Shown here one piece after another: positions 44,681 through 56,867 of a stretch of 64,000 bases of DNA. The stretch is from Halichondria panicea. Taxonomy: Eukaryota > Porifera > Demospongiae > Suberitida > Halichondriidae. Each line of letters begins with the position of its first letter. The first letter of the stretch is position 1. Location of the stretch: contig NC_087380.1 of assembly GCF_963675165.1 (NCBI RefSeq), forward strand, positions 5,216,071-5,280,070, written 5' to 3'. The notes beneath the pieces were generated by a model. It did not search any database, was not told the DNA's origin, and saw nothing but the letters and a program-made list of their open reading frames with translations. The translations under genes were made by a program, and so were the position numbers.

Positions 44681-47600
44681 ATGAGCCAAATTTATGTCAA
44701 TGAGCCTCCGACTAATGGAAAGGTAGGTTATTCATCTGTAATTTTATATGATTGACCTATCAATGTGTGGCCCCGGCCCTGGGACATGGGGGAGTTTGAC
44801 ATGAAGTTCTGGCCTTGCATATAGCCGTAAAGACTTCTTTTACATGATGTGTGCCACTGCTTGAGGTTCAAAAACACATGTTGACTGGAGAACGTTTTGG
44901 GGATTTGAAGACAAAATCCTTCCAACCATGTGTGGAATTCGACTTGGAGTATGGTCAAATCCCCCATGTTAGCCGCACCCTTCCCGGAGGGGGGGGAGGG
45001 GGTTAGTGGGGCATCATTGATAGGTGAATTATAATCAATATTTGCGAATGTAGGTTCTGATAAAGACAACTCTAGGAGATGTTGACGTGGAGTTATGGTC
45101 CAAGGAGGCGCCTCTGGCTTGTCGAAACTTTGTGCAGCTGTGCATGGAAGGCTACTACAATGGAAATATCTTCCATAGGATAGTCAGCGGTAAAGACAAT
45201 GTGCAGGGTGGTGTGGTTAGTGACGCCCTGCCATGTATATTAAAGCAGTCCATTTCCCTGAATGAGGCACATTTAAGTTTCAATGGAATTTCCAGCTAAC
45301 CAATCACATGAACACATCCTGATTCTAAGAGTTGGTGACCACTACTACTTTTAATTGTGTGGTAACTCCAAGTACATGTACACAACGTTGTGTTCAAACT
45401 CTCTTGTACAGAGTTTATTGCTCAAACTGGTGACCCCACTGGAACTGGAGAGGGCGGGGAGTCCATCTATGGCCACACCTTCAAGGTGAGCTCTGCCGGT
45501 CCTTGTTTGTGGCTTGATTTAAAAAGTGAACAGTTGAACTTGAATTATCGTTTTGGCTCAAGCCTTCATCAGAAGTATAAACATACTGTATACTTTCATT
45601 CCTCTGTTTTTCGTTTATCGGCCAGGATGAGTTTCATTCTCGGCTGAGGTTTAAGCGGCGAGGGCTGGTGGGGATGGCTAACGCTAGCAAAGACGACAAT
45701 AGCAGTCAGTTTTTCTTCACTCTGGGCAGAGCAGACGAGCTCACTAACAAACACACTCTCTTTGGCAAGGTGAGTTGGTGGGTACACAGCTTTGAGTAGT
45801 GTAAAGTTAAAACTGGGTCACAATAAAGCGGCACTCTTTGGTATGGGGAAGAGGGCCTTCTGGGATCAGTGTGAGGCCACAGATTGTGTAACGAGAGCGT
45901 GCCTTAGCAGGGCTGCAGCCAGGATTTTGGATCGGGGGGGGGGGGGGGGGGGAATTGGGCAAATTAAAAATGTAGGAGGGGCAAAGTCATCAGAATTATA
46001 TTATAGCAGTACAAATGAATCTGCCATATCCTAGGGGGGGCGAAACTGTGCCCAGGGGAGGCGAATTACCCCCCTGGCCACCCTATCCCCCCTCAATGCA
46101 ACCCCTACTTAGTTACTGTGGTATAGTACACATATGCTACATGTAGGTCCCAATGTGACAGTTTACATGTGCATGCACCTGCTTCCGTTAGCTTAGTACA
46201 GCTGTTTCTTGTTTGTGTGTAGGTGTCTGGTCCCACACAGTACAATATACTTCGTCTAAACGAGGTACCCACGAACAAGGAGGACCATCCCCTCGACCCT
46301 GTGCCCAAGATTCTCAAGACTGAGGTCCTGGCAAACCCGTTTGACGACATTGTTCCACGAGTAGACCCGAGAAAGCTGGACAAGACGAGGGAGAAGGCGA
46401 AGAGCCAGTCAAAAGCAACAAAGTGAGCACTCATGTTTTTTGGGGTGTAGCTTTATATCGCCAGTGGTTGTCATGCACTTAATGATTGTGCTATATGTTT
46501 GTATTTAGATACTTGTCAACCACATACATGTAAAGCAGTATTTAATGAAGCCATAATTTACCACATAACTTCCGGGGTCGAACTCAACGCAGGCATGGTA
46601 TCTGGTAAAGGGTCATTGTATCTTAAGATTAGTATTGAGTTCACAATTAGTGTTTCACATCAGAGTAAAGATAATAATTACTCACTGTCTATTACTGAGT
46701 GTTTTGTGTACTGCACATACAAAACCCCTCTTTCTCCTCCAGGAACTTCAGTCTGCTGTCATTTGGAGAGGAGGCTGAGGAAGATGAGGAGGAGACACTA
46801 ACTGCCAGTAAGGTGGGTGCTGGGTGGGGGAGTGGGTAAGGGTGCATGCAGTGGTAAGGGACTTAGTAGTGTGTTGTACTTCACCTGTCCATGTAATATA
46901 AATATTCTTTTAGCAAGCCAAGCTTACTGTCCACTAACATTAGTACAGACCTGTCAGTATATTGTACATGTTTACTAAGTAGTACTTGATTTTACTTTTG
47001 TATCCCGTGGAAACTGACGCAAATACATGACATAATTATTTGCCGTAAATTTATTTTCTTGATTTTAATTACATGTATGTACGCAAATTTGTAACTGGCT
47101 GTTAGGTTTAGAATTGAGCAGTGGTCTTTGCATACTTTGTAGGAGCTAAAGATTAAGAGCAGCCACGATGTACTCACAGAGGACTCCAAACTCAGTGCTC
47201 AACCGGCTGTTGACCAATCAGAATTGAGGTATGTCATAGACTATGCATGGTTTTCAGATGTAATTATTATGCTTGCTAGAAACTTCCTCAACTACAGTAC
47301 CTTTGACTTTCAATATTATAATTATAGGCTGCAAAATTTGCTTTTATCACGTACTGGTACCTATAATTAGAGCATAGTTTAATTGGCTCCAAGTGGTAGG
47401 GTTCTAAGCTATCTTGTTTCCCGTACATACTTTGTACAATTCAGCTCTACCACTTCTATTTATCCAATACAGCTACGTACTGTGCATGTATAATGTAATA
47501 ATTGTTCTCTTCCACAAAATTCTTACCTCATGACGTAAGTATTCTTGATTACAGCATGTTGGTAACCTTGGACACACAATGTAACTGCCTATACAGCAGT

Positions 47601-50600
47601 AGCCTCGAATCCAGGCCTCCCAATGTATGTATGACTGGTGTTTCTAAGCATACAATGAACATGCAACGTTCAAAATAAGCCCTGTTAGTTGCTAGGTGTC
47701 CATGTTCATACGTACGTATTAGTCTACTGCTTTTAACATAATTTGTACGATCGACACTCTGGTTGTGAGGTGCTATAATATACAACTGCCGATGGTTTAG
47801 CATCTCACTGCTCTAGTTATTGGATTGCCAGTGCATGCATGGTCATTCTGACTACTGGGTAACTAGACTCTGTTTGTTATTGTACGTGTACGTACTTACC
47901 GCTGTCAGAATTTACATGTATTTGTAGCATACCACACATACACTGGTACAAGATTATTGCTCTTATGCGGCAGTCACCTTATTAGCCCTGGGTGGCATGT
48001 ACTCCCCCTAGCATGACTGATTAGCAAAATTACCAGAGTCTGTGTCTCTGTTACTATAATTATGTAATAAGTGCACAGAATCACTATAATTATGGTACCG
48101 TACGTAGATTACTGAGTGTTCTGTGCTATTGATTCTCCTTGGATGAAGCAGATATTTTGATTGTGTGCTTACGCATGTATACATGGTTAGCTTGACCCAC
48201 TACTGCATTAATCCTGAATTACATAAAACTATACATCTTTGGATGTATGCAATTATAGTGCCATATACCGGCTTTCAAATGTGAAACTCTTTCGATTATG
48301 AATTGTACATGGATCACAAACAAAATAGTCACAAGGGTAAAGGCACGTCGCATTGCATGCAATCTGGATTAGTACTAGAAATGGGCTTGTACAGTGTCAT
48401 TCGCAAATGTTTACCTACGCATTCGAAACCCAGTATATTATAGTGTGCAGTGATTATTTCATATTTAAGGGTCTTGATTGATTCGTCATTTTGGTGATAA
48501 GTTATTACCGCAGATCCTACAATCGTCTCTCTAGATACCATGGCATTGAAACACCATTCCATTGCTGTGTAGAATTTGCTCCCAAGTAACTGGCTGCATA
48601 GTGATGAAATGTGCCCGGGGGAAGTGTGCTATAATCGTACTTCCTAAGGTGACATGATTAGCTGCTAAAATATCCCTGAATATGCTTCACCATCCGCTGT
48701 GTGTAAGGATATACCGGCTGTGATCTTAACTGCTTGACTCATTGCTTGTATACAATTGCATAATTGCACTGTATAATTACAATTCCTTGCGCTAATCGCT
48801 GACTCTCAGCTCTAGTCACACTGTATAGGTACATGCATGTATAATTAAGCCATTACATGTATTTTTATACTCATTACTGTATCTAATTGTGGTATCATCT
48901 TTCCTATACAGGAAGAATGGAAAACGCAAAAACGATGTAAGTGTGTAGCTAGGGTATAAACACACACGTTATAAACATATTCTTTCTTATCTACACAAGG
49001 CTGCCATTAATTTTTTCTGTTTTGATGTTTGATGATGACCATTACCCATTGTACCTGCACAAATATAACTTAGCTTCGCAAGCGTTTCACTGAAATGCCA
49101 TTATGGTACGTACGTTATCAATTAGGAATCTAACGATGGGGATGAGGGGGACCACAAGAAACTGCGGTTGGAGGAGCACCCACTCAGCGCTCTGGAGGAG
49201 AGACTGCTCAAGGAAGAGCAGGTGAAGACAGATAAGAAGTGAGTCTTGATTATTAGAGATGGTATATTATACATGTAGTCAGGAACTCGTATTTGTACTT
49301 ATGCATTACTTGATCGGTGTTGCTAGGTTTTGCAAGCATCAAACATATGCAATTTTGTGAGTTTAGATCGCTTTGCAAAAACCTACATGTTACCAGTACG
49401 CAAAGATTGTGTGGTCATAGCCGATTTTAATCGTGAGAAAAAAAGACTCTAAACAGTGACCTACTAGCAGTTTAATATTAATTCCTGAGGGCGGCTCGAA
49501 GATTTCGTGCTCCATCTACATGTGTCTACAAACTGAAGAAAAATGAGCTGGTCGGCTATTTTTCTACTTTTACACGAGCTAACTCGATGACCGTGAAGAA
49601 ATTGTTTCGTGTCTCCCTGCCCCTTTCCTCGGGTAAATAGATAATTGCCTTGCTGGCAAAGAGCATGCATTATTTACCATATACAATGCCAACTAGTGTG
49701 TACAGTCAAGACAGCTTGATTTAAATTACTGCGTGGGTGAACACTGCATCATAACCTTAAGTATTATCAAGATTCATCACTCCTGGCATTATGTTGAGTA
49801 GAAGATGAGTACAGTCAAGAGTTCATACTCTTGGTACAGTAACATAATTGTACATTGTATGGGTGCACTCACTATACCGCATAGCGGGTAATTTTCGGGA
49901 GACAAAATATTCGTAGTTCAGCAATATTGAGACACTTCGTGGGTAATATTTTCGTGGTTGGAGCTTGCACTGCAGGTAAAGGTAGGCCAGAGGTAAGCAA
50001 GGTCGCTTCATTCGTGGGTAAAATATTCGTGGTCAGCCCTCCAACCACTAAAACCACGAATATTTTGCCCCACGAAAATTACACGCTATACGGTAGTAAA
50101 CCCGGTAGTAAACCCAGGTCTATTAAAACAATTTTGAGGTGTGTTATATTGGGGTTTGTTTGTGGTGTCTAGCTATCCATGTACTGTTCCCATAACAATG
50201 TACAAGGGACCCGTGACAACCACAGTTTATATATATACTGTAAGTGTGTGCACGCCTAGTGTGGGCTGGCTGTAAATAATGTTTGGTCTACCTGTAAGTT
50301 AATTGGCACTGTACCTCACAATGTGACCCATTGTGCTTAAGTCACACCTGTATACGTGCTGTAAGTGTGTCCAGGAATTTTGCTGCCAGAGTTGAGTTCC
50401 TGTTTGGCACATAGGAACACATAATTATGTGTCACATGTAGTTGCGGCTTACTGAGCACAGTTACGCCTGCACTACACAATTTACTTGTATATTCTAAAC
50501 AGGTGTACATGTAAATCATGCACATACCATGTCATGTACATGTACTGTATGTACGTGTCAGTACAAGTGCTTCAACACTACATGTCTGTGCCATATGCAC

Positions 50601-53600
50601 TTGCCTTTAAACCAATCAAAACAAAGATTTTCCCTGGGTAGAATCTTGTGACTGCACTACACGTACGTGACCTATTCAATTGGCGGACCTACCCGTCTGT
50701 CCTTATTAGCCCCATAGTACGGCAATCCTACGGAAGGATCACATGTCGTTTGACCTTGTTCCCCTGGGACGTTCTGGATTGGAATAACTGTCATGCCAAC
50801 CTGTGTGTGTCAGTATGTGAGGCAGCTGTGGCAGTGTGGAGGAGAGCACTGTGTTGACTGGACTTGCTGACAGTAGCACGATTTGTGTACTGGTACAGCA
50901 GCTGGCTGCTAATTGCGAACAGTGCCAAACAGCCTGAACGTAATAATTTCCACTCACTCACTTGATTGATTAGCTGTATGCCTGCTCCACACACACGTAC
51001 ATACACGTTATCAGTACATCATTAATTACCACTTTAACATAGGTTTAGGAAACCCCTGACCAGTTGTAGCACCTCCCCCCCCCCCCCACCACCACCACCA
51101 GGGCTATACTCCCCTAATGCATGTGCTCTTGTCCTCTCATGCGCTCTTGTAGATATAGCATTAAGTTACTCTACACCTGTGTGTTCTACACCTGTGTGCA
51201 CCTACACTGCTAGTATATAGCTATCGTGTTGTGTGAATAACGGTCCTTGATTTCACAGCTGTGTTTATAGTTACTGTACTCTCGAACCAGAGCAGCATCC
51301 TTTGCAGGTGGTCTTCTCTAGCAGAGGGCAAATGTTTACTCTCTTAATTTGTTATTGTACACTCTGTCAACTTAAGGTTTCCTTGTTTCCTTTAAATACA
51401 TAATTATATCTGCATCTGTGCAGTGGTGTGTGTGTTTCCATGTGAAGAGGCCAGACACAAATCAGTAGAGTAGACACAAATCAGTAGAGTAGACACAAAT
51501 CAGTAGAGTAGCCACTAACTACTCTCAGTACTCCCATAATTTTGCCCTTCCTGAGGTGGTACACATACATCCTTCAGTAGGCACAACTTACTGTAGCCTC
51601 AACCCACGCCCACCTTCTCTCCTTGTTAATTGCTTGGTTGTGCTCTTTGTGACAACAATTGTTAGCAGCTTACGTGTACCCTATGGTGATCATACTGCTA
51701 TAACTATGTAACATGTAGTTTGTCTGCTCTACAATGTACATAATTTAGTAATCTGGTGCTCAAGGGCATGGTGGTTTAGTCTCATTTAGACTGCTCTTAC
51801 TGTGTAGTTTCAATCAGGAGCACGAATGGCGTATCGACTGGACTGTCTTCGGGAAGGCGGTGGATATGCCCTTGGTATTATCTACTGTGTGCTCTAACCA
51901 CATACACTCACAACCATTAGTTGTGTACACCTAACTGAAGTAATGGGTAACCCAATCCACCAACTGCATGTCACTGGCATGATATCAGCTATTCACCAGT
52001 GTGCATTAGCCTACTTGACTGTGGTGTATCAGTTATCATGGTGTAAACCCTATATCCCTCAACACTGTTTGTGTTGATGCACTAGCTAGAGTTTTGACAG
52101 CTACCCTCCCACATAGACTTGGCCTCTAGACAGCTGCTATTAATAATCCGGCTGGGGTAATTTTAGAAGGCTATTAATTACTTCAGGGCACATGCAGCCC
52201 TAGCGTTTTGTACATGGTATTTTCTGTTGTTTATTAACACGAGTTATGCCGGCCGTATTAAGCCTGTTATTAATAATTCCAGCTGCCATAGGACTGGCCC
52301 TGTCTCAGCGGAATAACTGTCATATTGGTAACCGACAGTGTCACAACAAGCCACTTGAAAGTAAAGGTGTGCTCATGCACCACTTCAATGTCCTACCAGG
52401 AGTACATTAAGAGTCCTATGCATATGTACTGTGCTTCAGTGTCATAAGAGGGTGACCTGCGCATGTTGACTAATTTTAAAGCAACACCAACAGTTGCTTG
52501 TTCAGTATGGGAGTGTCTGTGACTGTATAGTGAGTGATGTACCAGGTCGTGGTTGTATGGTGTTGTCAAGTGCATGTCTAGGTGCACATGCACACATCCT
52601 CTGCAGTCACCTCTACACTACTTGCACCTGTGACCCTCACTCTCCACACACACCCTCACAGGAAGGCAATGCGGGATGAAGCCACTCAACTCAAGAAGGA
52701 GCTCAAAGAATCTAAGAGAAGGAGGGAGGCAGAAAAAGAAGAAAAAGAAGCTCAAGAGAGAGGTACTAAATATATGCACTCTGCACCCCAGATTTACCTA
52801 TCACGGCTTTTGAAGGCTGAATCATATCCATTTTCCTCAATGGTACATTTACCTGATTTATTGAATTGAAGCCATTTATCGTGTACTATAATTATATGCA
52901 CAACATAGATAAAGGAAGAGAGGTATTGGAAACGGAAACCACGCACGTGACCATTTAACATCGAAAACTATCCGTTTTCCTCCTATTTTTTGCCGGGTAT
53001 TAACTCGCTCGAAATAAGAAAGTTGTGTTTACTCGAGACATCATCTCCTTAAGCAATTTATAACATGCCTATTCTGTGAGCCTCGTGTAGTCAGAGCTAA
53101 TGACTGACCACACCCAGTAAAAGGAGACATGGAAGTAAACTTCAAAGTTCTATTTTAGGGTGCACAGAATAAGCACATTTGCGAGTGGTTTATTCTCCAC
53201 AGTGTATAGAAATAGCTAGCTCGCAAACCACGCCCCATACAGCCTTATTGCTTAAGACAGCCTCGATTGAACCGCGGGGAAGAGCGGATGTTCATTCGAG
53301 GGTACTTCTGTTTCCAATCCCGGCCTTTCTTTCCTTTATCTTAGATTACAATAAACTGTCATTACAAAATAGAGTGGTTAATTGGAATTAATCTATTTTC
53401 TATGGATTTGGCCACAAGAATGATGTTGTGATATGTGGTGATATGTGGCGGTTGTAATGGGGTGAGTGGGGAGAGAGAATGTTGTAAGCTTATACTGTGA
53501 GCTTTTAGGAAACCCTTGGAGGGTGTTTGTTAAGATAGGGTAACTCGAGAAGTTTGTGCTTTGATAGCGAATGTCCAAATTCTCTCTAAATTAACGTGTA

Positions 53601-56449
53601 GCTATTGCTTCAGCCATTTTAGCTATTGGTCATGTGCTCCAAATGTGTACTAGTACGTGCATGTAAGCACAGTGCAGCACAGCAATGAAACAGTTAGTCT
53701 GTAATCTTAATTGATGTATCAGTATAATTATATAATTGATCCATTATACATAAAATATGATTATTATGACAACAATATCTAAATTCCTTGGTAATGTTGA
53801 ATGTTGCTTCAAACAGTTATCTATCCCCTAATTACCCTTCCCATTCCCATCCCCCTACAGAGTTGCCTGAGGCTGTACGAGACCTCCGTAAGGAGATGGC
53901 CAAGTATCGGTCAATCAAGGGCACCATCGCTACGGGTGGAGATAGGGAGGGTCAGGTGAGGTCTTTAGGCCATTACAAGTGGTTCCTAAGCAAGAAGAGT
54001 TCACTATAACGATTTGAAATGCAGATCGTAGTGATCACCAGTGATATTGAAAGATACATACACGTGTACAGGTTTTAGTTTGAGGTTAGAATACAACAAC
54101 TTGTTATCAAAATTGATTTATGGGGGCACTACTGTTTACATGTATAATAAGTCCCTGGCCCATAGTGTTGTGTTTACTCCTAAGAACTGAATTATAATTA
54201 TTCTCAGAATAATTATGTTGTTGTTCTCTTTATCAAGATACGGTGTTGTAAGCATTGGATTACAACTTCACATTCAATCTGTGTCAATGCGTGTGTGTTA
54301 GTTCTTTAATATGAGAAAGTGTGGCTGGCTGGTTTTCACTAATAATAATATTATAATCTCTGTATATTTTATGTGGATAAGAAAGTTTGATATGTGAGCT
54401 CATACCATAGCAGATTGTACATGTCGGTTTGAGCGCATATAGATTGCATAATGTACAGGGGATTCTTCGTAAGCCCTTAAACTGCTGCCAATTCATTTTT
54501 GTGGGATAATTTAAGCAAGGAAAACATTTTTAATATAAGAGGAAAGAATCCATGTACATACAATATGTCATATGAAACCATTAACTTGCATGGTCACAAT
54601 TAACCTCACATGAAGGTTGTGTCCTTTATCTATAGCTCTTGCTTTGCTGTAATTACACTAGGCGGGTAGCTTCCAATGTTTGCTATGAATCATTTATGAC
54701 ATCGAATTATCTCATCCTTTGTCAGCCTGCACTCCGTATGTACCTATCTCTGCGTGCTACATTGTATGTAGCTTGGCTTCCACTCCTCGGCATGTGTATT
54801 GTCATGAGAGGGAGATCAATTGCAGTACCATAATAATACATACCTCATTGAATTGAGTGCATCATTAATGATGCTGAACTTGCCCAATTTTTCACTCTTC
54901 AAAATTCATCCTGTAATCAATGAACACCTGTGCATGATAAGTTTCTTAGTCACACGTACTTCTTTCTTCTTTCACCACAGACAATGGACATGCTGTCCAA
55001 GTTTAAGTCTCGGCTTTATTCCCTTCGTTCTAAGCCTGCCGACGAGGAGGAGTCACCTGACATTCCTGTGATCAGCGAGGATAATAAAAGCAGCGAAAAA
55101 CCTATGGATGACTGGTAAGGTTTAATCTCATTTAGGGGTGTGAGTGGAACATCCCCCCTGGATCCTAAATTTCCCTCTTCCTCTTGAGATTAGAAATACA
55201 AAATCCCAGGGCGCCCCCCTCTCTATGAAACCCTGACTGGTGGGCCGTGTGCAATTATATGTACAGCTTCCCCCCCCCCCCCCTTGTTTCCTACTTTGCC
55301 TCTCTTTTCAACCCTGAGTCACGTACATGTTCCCGTAGTGTATACACAATGATGTGAGTTTGCAAACCTCTACACTAAGTGTCAATCTCTTCAACAGCAA
55401 ACATTCAGAGTGTTTATGTCAGTGTTAACTAAGCGTTATGGTTATAGGAGTTTGGTATTCAATCTGTTGGGTAGCTTTAAGTTTATACATGTACATGCGT
55501 ATAGCAGATACTTAGCGAATGAGGCAATTGATTAGCGATTGTTTATTTGACAAGCATGCTGCATGGCATGCTCACGTACATATGAGTCTCAGACTGTATC
55601 TTGAAGCCCAACTCTCACCTTGATTTGCCAAATGTACCTGGTATACCGTATCTCCCTAAAAAGGCCTAGCAATATAATGGAAATGGCTGATCCTTCCCCA
55701 TATGTAATTGTCACACGTCACATTCTGGTACCAGCTACAACACGTACTGCAGTTTTGTAGCTACGTACTGTAGACAAAGAGGCTGTAGAATTTGCTGCGT
55801 ACATAATTATGATAATTGGTTTGTAATTGCTCTAGAAAGCTTACCGCCTTGCACTACAATATTATATGGAAGTCTTTCTGTACGGATTAATTGAGCTCTA
55901 ATACACTTGATAGCATAAAGCATGCTTTCTTGTGTGGTAAATTGCTACATCCCATATCGTATAGTTGTGGTATGCATCGATGCTAATTTGAATTTTATGA
56001 ATCAACTACACAATCAAGTTGAGATAGATACAACTTATCGCCACATGTCACATGAGCGTGCATAGAGAGGAGAGACGAACTGATTTGTTTTTCACGTTAG
56101 TTGATATAGCATGTCTGATATGCATATATTCCATACGTGCAGATCCTATTTTTATCAGCTGTATACCTTTGCAATCCCACCAAAAACCTCAGTTTTGTAC
56201 ATGTACTTTTCACCTACTGTTCACTGGGACGTGCATGTATCTACGTAGCTCGTCATATAATAATTGTCATGCATCTCCAGGTTGACTCACCGCCTAAAAT
56301 TTGAGAATGATGACCCTATTCTAGCCAAAGACGCTAATGTTCAGAACGCAGACACATACGATATCTACGATCCAAGAAACCCTCTCAATAAGAGGCGAAG
56401 GGAGGCTGACAAAATTGAGATGATGAACCTACGAAAGGGCAAAACTTGA
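44681..56449 (+). CDS. CWC27: CWC27 spliceosome-associated cyclophilin, complete, 13 exons
   Basis: Cyclophilin-fold protein of the activated spliceosome (partner of CWC22 and EIF4A3 in other animals). Exons: 44681-44722, 45054-45189, 45412-45485, 45626-45769, 46223-46422, 46743-46812, 47143-47228, 48912-48936, 49126-49238, 52662-52762, 53861-53955, 54981-55114, 56281-56449, all GT/AG and in phase. They encode 462 residues; human is 472. N-terminal MSQIYVNEPPTNGK and cyclophilin fold at about 12-175 (DVELWSKEAPLACRNF, NGNIFHRIV, GDPTGTGEGGESIYG, SSQFFFTLGRADEL). Then NPFDDIVPR, NFSLLSFGEEAEED, SSHDVLTED, a charged coiled-coil (KKELKESKRRREAEKEEKEA), and the conserved tail TYDIYDPRNPLNKRRRE. 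Most introns in the second half are long. No clear AATAAA follows the stop. Two truncated duplicates lie upstream (11.6 and 37.8 kb). Confidence 0.95.
47229..48911 (+). other. CWC27 intron 7
   Basis: 1.68 kb, AT-rich. The segmental copies stop matching at about 47335, which marks the duplication edge. A 'TAGCCTCGAATCCAGGCC' motif lies at 47600. No additional exon or gene was recognised. Confidence 0.6.
49239..52661 (+). repeat. CWC27 intron 9, repeat-bearing
   Basis: 3.4 kb without a recognisable gene. Holds a GCAAGCATCAAACATATGC-type repeat at about 49325-49400, a TACCG-family MITE at 49875-50095 (ends TACCGCATAGCGGGTAATT and ACGCTATACGGTA), a poly-C/CCA tract at about 51065-51100, and three perfect 19-bp units (AGACACAAATCAGTAGAGT) at 51453-51509. 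Confidence 0.65.
52763..53860 (+). repeat. CWC27 intron 10 with a MITE-like insert
   Basis: GATAAAGGAAGAGAGGTATT and GGAAACGGAA at 52908 are matched in reverse by TTCTGTTTCCAATCCCGGCC and CTTTCCTTTATC ending near 53342. This makes a 440-bp element of the family that also occurs at 25306 and 17938. Contains CACGTGACC. Confidence 0.6.
53956..54980 (+). other. CWC27 intron 11
   Basis: 1.0 kb AT-rich sequence between exons 11 and 12; I see no gene or clear repeat. Confidence 0.5.
55115..56280 (+). other. CWC27 intron 12
   Basis: 1.17 kb between the last two exons, with a C-run at about 55267-55283. I see no gene in it. Confidence 0.5.
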
Positions 56450-56867
56450 AAACAATGACTGTATAATCACTTTGACTGTGTTATTATTATGTCGTTCTTG
56501 TAAAAATTATTCTTAATGTAAACGAATTACATTTGTGATAAAAATTATTTTGCACTGCGAGCCCCGCCCACTTTGGAATTCCATAGCTGCGCTGTGCAGC
56601 TACAAAACAGTAGATCTAAACAGTAGATCTACTCACTTTCAATGTATTGCTGGATGCAAACTAAATGTTCAGTTTTGTGTCAAGTATAGACTAAGAATCA
56701 CTTACTTATAGCCTTCCATACTAGCTAGCTAGCAGTGAAGAACTTGTGCTCATTCAACTGTATCATTGTTTTGTACACTAGACCAGTCAAGTGTGAACGT
56801 AGTACCACCATTATTGAAGCGTGAAGAAGCCTGCCCTTGACGTATTGGTCTAGCCGTTTCTGTAGCC
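56450..56867. other. Intergenic gap between CWC27 and the Ig gene
   Basis: 418 bp. It should contain the CWC27 polyadenylation signal and the promoter and 5' leader of the Ig gene. No canonical AATAAA or TATA box stands out. A short direct repeat AAACAGTAGATCT is at about 56605-56630. Confidence 0.5.
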
